Of a stretch of DNA of 64,000 nucleotides, positions 45,358-53,705 are shown piece after piece. Both the position numbers and the translations under genes were made by a program. Positions within the stretch are counted from its first letter, which is position 1; each line of letters opens with the position of its first letter. Below the pieces are notes generated by a model that saw only the letters and a program-made list of their open reading frames with translations, was not told the origin of the DNA and did not search any database. Origin of the DNA: Methyloceanibacter caenitepidi (GTDB lineage Bacteria; Pseudomonadota; Alphaproteobacteria; Rhizobiales; Methyloligellaceae); the NCBI RefSeq assembly GCF_000828475.1, contig NZ_AP014648.1, positions 1,240,001 to 1,304,000 of the forward strand, written 5' to 3'.

Positions 45358-46766
45358 GACCGTCGTCCTCCTTTTGGAGGCTGAGGAGCCTCGCTCGCAC
45401 CGGCGGCAAGGGCGTCGAAAGTCTGGCCGGTGCCCTCGAGGATCGCGTCGCGCTTGGTGAGCTTCTGCCACCGCCGGATCGCGACGTCGGCGTAGAGAGG
45501 GTCGATCTCTAGGCAAAAAGCCCGCCGGCCGGTCTGCTCGGCGGCGATGATCGTCGTCCCGGAGCCGGCGAAGGCGTCGAGGACGATCGACCCGCGGCGC
45601 GAACAGTCCCGCATCGCATCGGCGATCATGGCGACCGGCTTCACGGTCGGATGCATCGCCAGCTCGTCCATGCGGCCAGCCCGAAACGTGTTCACGCCGG
45701 CGTAGCGCCACACATTCGAGCGGTTGCGACCTCCGCTCCCGAGCCCGAAATTGTTCATGTGCGGTGCCTGGCCGTGCTTGAAGACAAAGACGAGCTCATG
45801 CTCGCTTCGGTAAAAGCTGCCCATCCCCGGGGTGCTTTTGACCCAGACGCACATATTTTTGAGCTCATCGAACACCTCGGCGCCGGCGTTCGTGAGGTCG
45901 GAGACATGCCGCCAATCCATAAAGACGTAATGGATCGCGCCATCGATCGAGTGATCGGCGCAAAGCCCAAGTGTGTCCTTGAGAAACCCCTCGAACTGGG
46001 CCGAGGTCATTTCGCCGGAGGCGCAGGCAAATTCACGGCGCTTGATACGGCCGCGGCCACCGACATTGCCCTGGATCTGGACGTTGTAAGGGGGATCGTG
46101 GATGCCCATCTCCGCGACCTCGCCCGTCATGAGCTGCGCGAAGGCGGCGTCATCCCGCGCGTCGCCGATCAGAAGCCGATGTCGGCCGAGTATGAAGAGG
46201 GCTCCAGGCCAAGACACGGCCGGTCCCTCTAGAGGCTCAAGCGCTTCATCGGCCGGATCGATCGGATTCTCGGCGAGAGTGTCAAACACGGCATCGATCT
46301 CGGCCGGTTCGAAACCGGTGATCGACAAATCAAGGCCAAATGCCGGCAGCGCCAACTCGAGCTCCCCGAGCTCAAGCGAGAGGATCTCGATATCCCAAGC
46401 GCTCTTGGTCGCCAGCTGATTGTCGGCGAGCGCGTAAGCCCGAAGTTCTGTCTCCGAAAGGTGCGAGACCCGGATTACTGGGATCCGCTTCAGACCAAGC
46501 TTCTTTGCTGCGCGCCACACCACATGGCCCGCCACGATCCGGCTCTGCTCGTCGACCACGACGGGCTTGATCACACCGAAATGCAGCACCGAATTCGCGA
46601 CGGCTTCTTCTTGCGCCTTGTTATGAGCGCGCGCGTTGCGCTTGGCTGCCTTGAGGGAAGCCGGCGGCAGCATCTCCACCACCCACGGCAGCTTCACCGC
46701 AAGTGCGCTATCAGAAACCGCATTCTGGGTTTCAATTGTGCGAGACTGTATCAAGCGTTTTGACAT
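45354..46766 (-). CDS. ParB-domain DNA N6-adenine methyltransferase
   Basis: A 470-residue fusion. Residues 25-130 form a ParB/sulfiredoxin-like domain (NARAHNKAQEEAVANSVL, then IVAGHVVWRAAKKLGL). From about 190 comes a beta-class methyltransferase: catalytic DPPYNV near 224, target-recognition region, then VLDAFAGSGTT near 396-404 for AdoMet binding. The ATG at 46766, with GAGGTG upstream, is preferred over a GTG two codons earlier. It opens the operon with DUF5681 and TerL. No restriction gene is near, so it is an orphan modification enzyme of the element. Confidence 0.92.
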   Translation of the reverse strand: MSKRLIQSRTIETQNAVSDSALAVKLPWVVEMLPPASLKAAKRNARAHNKAQEEAVANSVLHFGVIKPVVVDEQSRIVAGHVVWRAAKKLGLKRIPVIRVSHLSETELRAYALADNQLATKSAWDIEILSLELGELELALPAFGLDLSITGFEPAEIDAVFDTLAENPIDPADEALEPLEGPAVSWPGALFILGRHRLLIGDARDDAAFAQLMTGEVAEMGIHDPPYNVQIQGNVGGRGRIKRREFACASGEMTSAQFEGFLKDTLGLCADHSIDGAIHYVFMDWRHVSDLTNAGAEVFDELKNMCVWVKSTPGMGSFYRSEHELVFVFKHGQAPHMNNFGLGSGGRNRSNVWRYAGVNTFRAGRMDELAMHPTVKPVAMIADAMRDCSRRGSIVLDAFAGSGTTIIAAEQTGRRAFCLEIDPLYADVAIRRWQKLTKRDAILEGTGQTFDALAAGASEAPQPPKGGRRS

Positions 46767-46859
46767 GATCACCTCAATGCAAGCGGTGGAGGAGAGGCGG
46801 GAGCGCCAAAGCAGGCCAGCAACTGCACGGCCTATCGCGTTGCGATTTAGAAGTAGAGA

Positions 46860-47525
46860 TCACGCGTTGCCCCTCCCGCGCTTGCTCGGCATCGTTTTCG
46901 CCAACGCAGTTTGGAAGTCGTGGGCCAGCCTCGTCAGTTCCATAACAGTTATTGATCGACCGGGTTCACGGGGAAACTGCGGCGTCTTTGCATCCACGAC
47001 CGCAACCTCTGGAACGTCATTTGTTTTGGCTCCTAGAGGGCGCCCCATACTCGAAACGACCTGAAAGTAAACTGGACGAGTCGATGAGACGGCGAGATCG
47101 CCTGGTTTGGCCTTCGCCAAAATCTCTTCCCAGTCAAACAACTCCTGCGGATTCCAGCTCAAAATTTCGAAGTGCTTCGGCTCGAGATGAGGGCGTACCT
47201 GACGAAGGATCTTGACGACTGTACGCTGCGTCCATCGATGTAAGAGCTCGACGCCCAGACGCATGGCGAAAGCCTCATAAGCCGAAAACAGAATCTCAAC
47301 ACCACTTCCGGGGGCATCGCTTGAAAAGAATGCATAATTCGCTTGCTCCGGATCGCTGGATCGCGCTTTGCGCTTGAGTTGCCGATCGGTATCCAGCAGC
47401 CGCTTCACGGCCGTTTTCAATGTCTTAGAGGGAGTAGATCCCTCGCCGAGCATCATCGAAATTGCTTCCAGAACTTGATTGCGCTTGAAGCTAGCCATTG
47501 AAGTAACGATCCGGGTTTCATTCAT
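46860..47525 (-). CDS. Hypothetical cargo-type protein
   Basis: A protein of up to 221 residues; ATG 47498 would give 212. It has no signal peptide or membrane segment. The N-terminus is helical (FKRNQVLEAISMMLGEG...), the middle is mixed with QVRPHLEPKHFEILSWNP, and the end is basic (PSKRGRGNA). I recognise no family. It is the most upstream gene of the element on this strand, 93 bp before the methyltransferase, and may be a cargo or a specificity factor. Neither start has a good ribosome site. Confidence 0.6.
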   Translation of the reverse strand: MNETRIVTSMASFKRNQVLEAISMMLGEGSTPSKTLKTAVKRLLDTDRQLKRKARSSDPEQANYAFFSSDAPGSGVEILFSAYEAFAMRLGVELLHRWTQRTVVKILRQVRPHLEPKHFEILSWNPQELFDWEEILAKAKPGDLAVSSTRPVYFQVVSSMGRPLGAKTNDVPEVAVVDAKTPQFPREPGRSITVMELTRLAHDFQTALAKTMPSKRGRGNA

Positions 47526-47879
47526 TCATATAGATCGGGAGTTTCGTCGGCACAAGGGGGTAAAAAACCGCCGATTTCCGGGTTTTGGTAGGGTAAGCCG
47601 CAATGCGAGAAAAGTCAGTTTCGATTGGCAACAACCCGACCGGACATCCCTTGCTGTGCACTTCACGTCGCGCCTTGCACGGAGCGGACGTCGCGGCCTG
47701 CGAGTTTGAGGTCCGCTTCTGACCCCTCACAGTCATTGCGGGTTGGGCTGGGTAAGGTCCTTGGATCGCCGCGCCAGGATAGGGTCTGGCCTGGGCACAA
47801 GGTGCAGTCTAAGCTTTGCGAGTACTTGGAAAGGAGATTAGAAGCGGGCCAGTGGCTACCCGGCCCGAGGGAGGCGACA
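47526..47879. other. Junction region right of the integrated element
   Basis: A 354-bp gap that should contain the element's right end. A degenerate TCCGCT-type repeat lies near 47711 (ggtccgcttctgaccc). No TTCCCTGT block, tRNA end or clear direct repeat of the left boundary was found. The right part carries the leader of the MddA-like gene. Confidence 0.5.
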
Positions 47880-48605
47880 ATGGCTGCACTTCTCTACGGT
47901 GCGTTCTGTTACATCCTCTTTCTGCTGACGTTCCTCTACGCTATTGGCTTCGTCGGCAACATCTTCGTTCCCAAGACCATCGACAGCGGCGAGCCGGGTC
48001 CAGTTATCGAGGCCCTGGTGATCAACGTCGTCTTGCTCGGCCTCTTCGCTGTTCAGCACAGCGTTATGGCGCGTGCGGGCTTCAAGCGCTGGTGGACGCG
48101 CATCGTGCCGCCCGCAATCGAGCGCAGCACCTACGTGCTAGCGACGAGCCTGATCTTGATCCTCATTTATTGGCAATGGCGTCCGATGCCAGAGGTGGTC
48201 TGGAACGTGACCAACCCAGTCGGCGCAAGCATACTCGTCGCGCTCTTCTGGCTCGGCTGGGCCATCGTGCTGGTCAGTACGTTCCTAATCAATCACTTCG
48301 ATTTATTTGGCCTGCAGCAGGTCTACGCGCATTGGCGCGGTACTAAGTCCGAGCCGCCCGGCTTCGCCACGCCGTTGCTCTACCGCTATGTACGCCATCC
48401 GATCTATTTCGGGTTCCTGCTCGCCTTTTGGGCCACACCGGTGATGACGGTCGGCCATTTACTGTTCGCCATAGCGACGACAGGCTACATCTTCATCGGC
48501 ATCTGGCTCGAGGAACGCGACCTCGTAAACTTTCACGGTGACGCCTACGCGCAATACCGCCGACGTGTCTCCATGATCGTGCCGATGCCCCCTCGAAAAA
48601 GCTGA
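47880..48605 (+). CDS. mddA: MddA-like S-methyltransferase (isoprenylcysteine methyltransferase family)
   Basis: A 241-residue integral membrane methyltransferase with five to six helices. The N-terminus [14 protein letters not shown] and [11 protein letters not shown], and the C-terminal [19 protein letters not shown] with [21 protein letters not shown], match the ICMT/NnrU-like group and, from memory, MddA, which methylates methanethiol to dimethyl sulfide with AdoMet. GAGGGAGG precedes the ATG at 47880. The sulfur theme of the window fits. It stands alone. The exact substrate is inference; a general thiol or prenyl-like substrate is the alternative. Confidence 0.8.
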   Translation: MAALLYGAFCYILFLLTFLYAIGFVGNIFVPKTIDSGEPGPVIEALVINVVLLGLFAVQHSVMARAGFKRWWTRIVPPAIERSTYVLATSLILILIYWQWRPMPEVVWNVTNPVGASILVALFWLGWAIVLVSTFLINHFDLFGLQQVYAHWRGTKSEPPGFATPLLYRYVRHPIYFGFLLAFWATPVMTVGHLLFAIATTGYIFIGIWLEERDLVNFHGDAYAQYRRRVSMIVPMPPRKS

Positions 48606-48611
48606 CCAGGA

Positions 48612-48637
48612 GGTCCGCTAATGGGATGAAGCGGACC
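48612..48637. repeat. Dispersed hairpin repeat, copy 3
   Basis: ggtccgct (48612-48619) and agcggacc (48630-48637) flank a 10-base loop, the same design as at 15812 and 38656. It begins 7 bp after the stop of the MddA-like gene and may serve as its terminator hairpin, though no T-run follows. Confidence 0.65.
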
Positions 48638-48798
48638 ACCTAGGTGGCCAGCCCAAAGGCAGCTTTCGACCCAAAGTGGTCGGAGCCAGTCTGGCCCCTT
48701 CAGGAATGAATCACTGATGAATTCCACTTGATCTGAATTTCTTTCACTGGTTGCATCTGGCTAATTTCCCTTCAGTGCCGGCAATAAGGGAGAGGCCC

Positions 48799-49566
48799 AT
48801 GAGCGGGGATGTGGGGCGCGGCGCCTGTTTGCGCCGTATCGGCTGTTTTTGCTTCGTTTTTGCAGGGGTTCTGATCGCGGCTCAGGCCGCGCAGGCACAG
48901 TTCTATGTCCGCTCACCGGACGTGGAGAAGGGCGAGCTCAAACTGGAAGAGCATGGCGCGATCTATTCGGGTCCGGGTGAGGACGAACGCCGCCGCCAGT
49001 CTCACGAATTGGAAGTGAAATACGGTTTCACCGATCGGCTAGAGGGCATCGCTGAGCTAACCGGCCGCGAGAACATCGGCGACAGCCTTAAGTGGCAGAG
49101 GTTCGAGCTCGGCGGACAGTACGAGCTGATGGAGCGCCACGGCGATGGCTGGGGCCTCGCTTTTCGTTCTCTATACGAGTGGGCGCTACAGGACGGCGAT
49201 CCCGGCGAGATTCTGTTTGGCCCACTCGCCAAGTACGTTCACGGCCAGGATTCGGCCACGGTGAATGCGTTCTTCATCGGCCAGGTCGGCGATCACCGCG
49301 AAATCGACAGCCTGGAGCTCAAATTAAACTGGCGGCTGAAGCACGAGTTCAACGAGACGTGGGGACTGGGCGTCGAAGGCTACAGCGAGATCGAGGACCT
49401 CTCACACACCGGGACCTGGGACGAGCAGAAGCATAGGGTAGGGCCGGTCGCTTATTTGGAACTGGAAGGCATGCCTAAGTGGGAGTTCGCTGCAGGCACG
49501 CTCTTCGGCGTGTCCGATGCGACGTCAGATATCACCCTAAAGTTCGACATTGAAGCCGAATTCTAG
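48799..49566 (+). CDS. Putative outer-membrane beta-barrel protein
   Basis: A 255-residue protein with a signal peptide (cut after AAQAQ, near residue 34) and regular amphipathic strands: KGELKLEEHGAIYSG, SHELEVKYGFTDRLEGIAEL, RFELGGQYELMER, WGLGVEGYSEIED, VGPVAYLELEG and the final ITLKFDIEAEF ending in Phe, typical of outer-membrane barrels. GAGAGG precedes the ATG at 48799, preferred over the longer frame from 48751. I cannot name the family or cargo. Neighbours give no operon. Confidence 0.72.
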   Translation: MSGDVGRGACLRRIGCFCFVFAGVLIAAQAAQAQFYVRSPDVEKGELKLEEHGAIYSGPGEDERRRQSHELEVKYGFTDRLEGIAELTGRENIGDSLKWQRFELGGQYELMERHGDGWGLAFRSLYEWALQDGDPGEILFGPLAKYVHGQDSATVNAFFIGQVGDHREIDSLELKLNWRLKHEFNETWGLGVEGYSEIEDLSHTGTWDEQKHRVGPVAYLELEGMPKWEFAAGTLFGVSDATSDITLKFDIEAEF

Positions 49567-49954
49567 GACAGTGGGTTGTGGAACAGACTAGGCTAAGTCC
49601 TGTTTTTGCGGCACTTTGGAGCGTAAAGAGCAGCTCGGGCCTTGCTCGACTTCTGAAGGCCCTTGCTGCTCCCTCCGAGTGTCGAGCGTCGAGCGTTACA
49701 GCCGTCTGTGATTGCGCTCCTTTTTCTTTCTGGGATCGTTCGGCTCTCCTGGATTCCAATCCTCGATGAACACGATCGCCGCTGCAGCCACATACGAGCG
49801 TCTGATGCACAACTCAGTGCTACGAGGGATCCAAGGCTAAAGCATGTAAGCTTAGGCGAAGCGGTCACTTGGGCCTTCCCGCGATCCGGCAATCCGAGAT
49901 GATTTCCATTAGACTGTTTGCCCGCTGTCACCCAAGGAATCCAAAAAGGGTATA
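49567..49954. other. Intergenic stretch without a supported gene
   Basis: A 388-bp gap between the outer-membrane protein and the ATP-grasp-like gene. Short frames on both strands (for example 49593-49973 on the minus strand) lack ribosome sites and domain-like composition. The right end must hold the promoter of the next gene. Confidence 0.5.
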
Positions 49955-51214
49955 ATGAACAGCACTCCGACATCTGAAGCCGTTCGGCTGAATCACGGTT
50001 GCGCTTGCATTACTCTGGATCGTGAGGCTCTCGGCCGCGCGCTCGACGCAGAGGCCGAAGAGTCTGGGTTCAGCCAGCGGCTCATGACTGCGCAGCCCCA
50101 CGCCTTTTCCGATGTCCCTGTTTTCCTCTCAGGCGACGAGTTCGCAAAAATGGAGCAGGTGGTAGAGGCGATTGAGCAGGTGAGTGGCCTAGAACGGTAC
50201 AGGCAAGCGGTTTTAGCGTGGGCTCCTGACATCGCTCGCCGAGATTTCGGTCCAGCCGGAGCGCTAATGGGCTACGATTTCCATCTCGGCGAAGACGGCC
50301 CAAGCCTTATCGAGATCAACACCAACGCTGGAGGCGCGTTTTTAAATGCGGCGCTGGGCCGAGCGCAGATGGCGTGTTGTGGAAACGCTATTGAATATTC
50401 GGGGGAGCATTACAGCTTCGAAGATCTTGCCTTCAACATGTTCCTGGCGGAATGGGGCCGACAGGGCAGAACGGGGAAGCCGAGAACTATCGCGATTGTC
50501 GACGACGTTCCCGAACAACAGTTTCTTTTCCCCGAGTTTACTCTGGCGCGCGAAGCGCTAAAGCAGAGGGGGATTCCCAGTGTCATTGCTGATGCGCGGC
50601 GTCTTCACTACGGAGGCAAGAGGCTCACCTTTGAAGGAGAAGAGATTGATCTTGTCTACAATCGTCTTACAGACTTCGCGTTGGAGTGGCCTGAGCATCA
50701 AGCGCTGAGGCAGGCATATGAAGATGGCGCGGTTACGCTCACTCCAAATCCTCATAACCACGCCCTCTTGGCCGACAAGCGCAATATGTCCGTGCTTTCG
50801 GATTCAGATAGGTTGGAGAGCTGGGGAGGCGCTGGGGAAAGGCTTGCTCGGTTGCAGGCTGTGCCGCCCACGGTTCTGGTGACGTCTGAAAATGCTTCCG
50901 ACCTCTGGGAGCGACGCAAGACATTGTTCTTTAAGCCTAGCAGCGGCCACGGCAGTAAGGCCGTCTATCGCGGTGACAAGCTTACGAAGCGAGTCTGGTC
51001 AGAGATCCTAAAGGATCAATACGTGGCGCAGCATCTAGTTCGGCCGAGTGAGCGCCTTGTCATGGTCGATAGAGCACCTGAAGTGCGCAAGATCGATGTG
51101 AGACTTTACACGTACCAATCGCGTACGCTGATCGGTGCTGCGCGAGTTTACCAAGGGCAGACTACAAACCTCTCCACTCCTGGAGGAGGATTCGCACCTT
51201 TGTTTATTGTTTAG
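49955..51214 (+). CDS. ATP-grasp-like enzyme of unknown substrate
   Basis: A 419-residue cytosolic protein. The region PSLIEINTNAGGAF (about residues 115-128) looks like the metal-binding end of an ATP-grasp fold, and LFFKPSSGHGSKAVYRGD near residue 325-340 resembles its ATP-binding loop. KIDVRLYTYQSRTLIGAARVYQG near the C-terminus supplies the family-like ATP/Mg region. The order suggests a permuted or divergent form. AAAAGGG precedes the ATG. No neighbour suggests a pathway. Peptide- or glutathione-type ligation is possible; this remains inference. Confidence 0.6.
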   Translation: MNSTPTSEAVRLNHGCACITLDREALGRALDAEAEESGFSQRLMTAQPHAFSDVPVFLSGDEFAKMEQVVEAIEQVSGLERYRQAVLAWAPDIARRDFGPAGALMGYDFHLGEDGPSLIEINTNAGGAFLNAALGRAQMACCGNAIEYSGEHYSFEDLAFNMFLAEWGRQGRTGKPRTIAIVDDVPEQQFLFPEFTLAREALKQRGIPSVIADARRLHYGGKRLTFEGEEIDLVYNRLTDFALEWPEHQALRQAYEDGAVTLTPNPHNHALLADKRNMSVLSDSDRLESWGGAGERLARLQAVPPTVLVTSENASDLWERRKTLFFKPSSGHGSKAVYRGDKLTKRVWSEILKDQYVAQHLVRPSERLVMVDRAPEVRKIDVRLYTYQSRTLIGAARVYQGQTTNLSTPGGGFAPLFIV

Positions 51215-51358
51215 CGGCCAAGATGTCAGCCTTGGCTTCTAGCGGGCTTAGCTGCCCACTCATCGTTGCACCGACACGTTACGACTTTCAGCCCCGCGGA
51301 AATCTGCTAGAGTAGAAGTGCCTTCAATGCCCCCCAAGGCTGGAAGGCATCAACTGGA

Positions 51359-51385
51359 GGGCGCCTTTGCTTTAGCAAGGCGCCC
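51359..51385. terminator. Terminator hairpin between convergent genes
   Basis: gggcgcctt and aaggcgccc form a 9-bp perfect stem with a short loop, followed on the plus strand by ttgcttcat. A second 7-bp hairpin (tgccttc/gaaggca, 51319-51349) precedes it. They lie between the plus-strand ATP-grasp-like gene and the minus-strand SHOCT gene and could end both. Confidence 0.7.
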
Positions 51386-51451
51386 TTGCTTCATCAATGT
51401 TCTGACTCAAAGCGAACATGGGCAGCCTTCGGCGGCAGCTCGCCCGGTGCT

Positions 51452-51673
51452 TCAATCGATAATGTCGCGCTTCTGAAGGCATTCCTCGCGGTTGATCTCT
51501 CCGCGAGCATAGCGTTCTTCCAGCACCTTAATGGTCGGAGAACGCTGATCTAGCGATCCTTGATTATCAGCAAGTGGTCGAGAGCGGACGAACCACACCG
51601 CGACCGCAATGATTACAGCAAGGACTATAAGCCAGAATATGAATCCGAAGCCCATGTCACTGCCATCCATCAT
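51452..51673 (-). CDS. SHOCT-domain small membrane protein
   Basis: A 73-residue protein: one strong N-terminal membrane helix (FGFIFWLIVLAVIIAVAVWF, about 9-28), a polar linker, and a C-terminal SHOCT motif (IKVLEERYARGEINREECLQKR, about 48-69), a short oligomerisation domain. Such small membrane SHOCT proteins are frequent beside metal-resistance genes. The frame is closed by stops on both sides and its composition is convincing. It is alone; the CDF transporter gene lies 470 bp away on the other strand. Confidence 0.85.
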   Translation of the reverse strand: MMDGSDMGFGFIFWLIVLAVIIAVAVWFVRSRPLADNQGSLDQRSPTIKVLEERYARGEINREECLQKRDIID

Positions 51674-52143
51674 CTAGCCGTGGTCATAACCCCAGACTCA
51701 TTGATCGGTATCAATCAAGAGTTACAGGCGCAGGGTGGTCATATTGGGAATTCCGCTCTTGACCCCAAGTGGACATATATTTACGGCGACCGTTTTCGGT
51801 CGAGAACCCTTGGGCCGGTCGCCAAATACGCGTCGACCGCGTTTCGGCTAGAAGGGCGCTTGTTGGCGCCGTGTGTCTAGAGCAAGATCTCCGTCGCGGT
51901 GACGAAAGGAGGCAGACTCTCAGTGAGTTCAAGCACGCGTCCCAGGTTCTCGACTACTCTGCAGCGATGCTTGCGCCGGTCTGGCGCATATCTACTTCTC
52001 TCAGCTGCCTCTCACGAATCGCGATGTAATCACGTGTGAAGGGAACGGCGTCTAGACGTTTAGCAAGTTGGATCTGGAAGACCATTAGTCCGCCGTGCCT
52101 AAACCCACATGTTGCCGACGTATCGGGAATATTGGAGATAACC
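51674..52143. other. Intergenic stretch, possibly degraded coding sequence
   Basis: A 470-bp gap between the divergent SHOCT and CDF genes. Several short frames cross it on both strands without ribosome sites or motifs. It must contain both promoters; no metal-regulator palindrome stood out. Confidence 0.5.
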
Positions 52144-53067
52144 ATGTTTGATCACTCCGCGCATGTGCCCGAAAGGACTGCCGCAAACGAGCGAGCGCTC
52201 AAAATTTCGGGTTGGCTTACGGGCGTATACTTCCTGATTGAATTGGGCATAGGGCTGTACACGGGCTCCGTGGCAGTCACCTCCGACGCTTTTCACACGT
52301 TCTCTGCCGTCGGCGGTGTGGTGCTGGCCTTCGTAGCCATGAGGATAGCGCGCCGGCCAGTTAGCCTCGATCGGACCTTCGGGAGCTTCCGCGCTGAGAT
52401 AATCGGTGCCCTATTGAATGGTGTCTTCCTCGCCGGCATGGCTGTGCTGGTGCTCGTCATGGGAGCGATGCGGCTAAGGCATCCAATTGAGCTCCCAACG
52501 ACACCACTGTTGGTAGCTGCCGGCGGTGGTCTGCTGACAGAGATAATATCGATACGGCTACTCTACAGCGGTCAAAAGGGCGACCTCAATCTTAGGGGCG
52601 CGTTCTGGCACGTTATGCAAACCTTCATTGGGAGCATATTGATCCTCATTACCGCTGCCGTGATCTACGTCACCGGGTTCGTCGCCATTGATCCCATTCT
52701 GGGCATGGCCTTCGGCCTCGTGTTGCTGGCTGCATCATGGGGCATCATGCGCGATGCGTTGTCGATTCTAATGGAGGGAGCGCCGAGGTCTATTGACCTC
52801 AACGAAGTAGCTGTCGCCCTCGGCACGCTCCCGGATGTCCAAACCATCCATCATATGCATGCATGGAGTCTTTCATCCGATAAGAACGTATTCTCAGCGC
52901 ATATCGGAACCGACAAGTTCGACCAAGCAGACACACTTTTAGAACAGGCGCATCGCGTGTTGCGTGATCAATTTGGCTTCTACTTCTCGACCTTGCAGGT
53001 CGAGACGAAGTGTCTGGATGAGGACCATGCAAGGGAGGTAGATATCTCAACCCTTCTAAGAAGATAA
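52144..53067 (+). CDS. CDF-family cation transporter with altered metal site
   Basis: A 307-residue transporter of the ZitB/CzcD type: six membrane helices, then a cytoplasmic domain with VQTIHHMHAWSLSSDKNVFSAHI. The fold signatures SVAVTSDAFH (TM2) and WHVMQTFIGS (TM5) are present. In Zn-exporting relatives each reads HxxxD; here they are H51-TFS-A55 and H156-VMQ-T160, so both aspartates are lost, while D48 is kept. The start is ATG 52144 with GGAG upstream; the longer frame from 52036 is not needed. It may move another ion or be inactive. It is followed by the channel gene after 2 bp. Confidence 0.88.
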   Translation: MFDHSAHVPERTAANERALKISGWLTGVYFLIELGIGLYTGSVAVTSDAFHTFSAVGGVVLAFVAMRIARRPVSLDRTFGSFRAEIIGALLNGVFLAGMAVLVLVMGAMRLRHPIELPTTPLLVAAGGGLLTEIISIRLLYSGQKGDLNLRGAFWHVMQTFIGSILILITAAVIYVTGFVAIDPILGMAFGLVLLAASWGIMRDALSILMEGAPRSIDLNEVAVALGTLPDVQTIHHMHAWSLSSDKNVFSAHIGTDKFDQADTLLEQAHRVLRDQFGFYFSTLQVETKCLDEDHAREVDISTLLRR

Positions 53068-53069
53068 CC

Positions 53070-53705
53070 ATGCGGGCAGCAACTGGCGTTGGCGCCTTCG
53101 CACATGCACAAGGTGGAACAAAGGATCTAACGTTGTCGGGAGGAGGGTGCGATGTTATTGCGGCAATTTTGGCATTATCGCTCGTGGTGGCGACGTTCCT
53201 ATTGCATTTCTTCGTTCTGCGTTGGCTCTCTGGGAGTATGGCTCGCATTCCAATGACGGCAGGGGTTCGCATCATGGTCATCGTCTTGGTGGCGCTCGCG
53301 GCGCATCTTGGCGAGATAAGTTTGTATGCAGGTGCTTATGCACTCGGTGATAGGGTGCTGACCGTAGGTAGCTTGGGCGGCGTAAGGATCGCCGAGCCGC
53401 TCGACTATTTCTATTTCTCTATCGTGAGTTACACGTCCCTCGGTATCGGCGATGCATTTCCCAACGACCATCTCCGCTTCATCACTGGTGTCGAAGCCCT
53501 GAACGGGCTGTTGCTGATCACCTGGTCCGCTACCTCGCCATGGGACGCCTATGGCCATGGCAGCCTTGCGCTGAGTCCAGTGGTCAAGGGGATCTGTAAG
53601 CAACAAAAGGATGAATCACATGCATGCGAGAGACATCATGACGCCAGACGTTGTCACAGTAGATCCGGAAACGGATTTGGCGTCCATTGCAAAGATCCTG
53701 ATTAG
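53070..53705 (+). pseudogene. Frameshifted two-helix potassium-channel-like gene
   Basis: The open frame gives VIAAILALSLVVATFLLHF, a second helix near MVIVLVALAAHL, and YFYFSIVSYTSLGIGDAFP, whose TSLGIGD resembles a K+ channel filter, then NGLLLITWSA. After that the frame diverges. The next frame reads YLAMGRLWPWQ, as channel proteins of this type continue, and stops at 53599, just before the CBS gene. The original frame instead overlaps that gene by 86 bp. The start is also unclear: GGGAGGAGG points to an out-of-frame ATG at 53152. I read this as one or two frameshifts, or sequencing errors. Confidence 0.6.
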
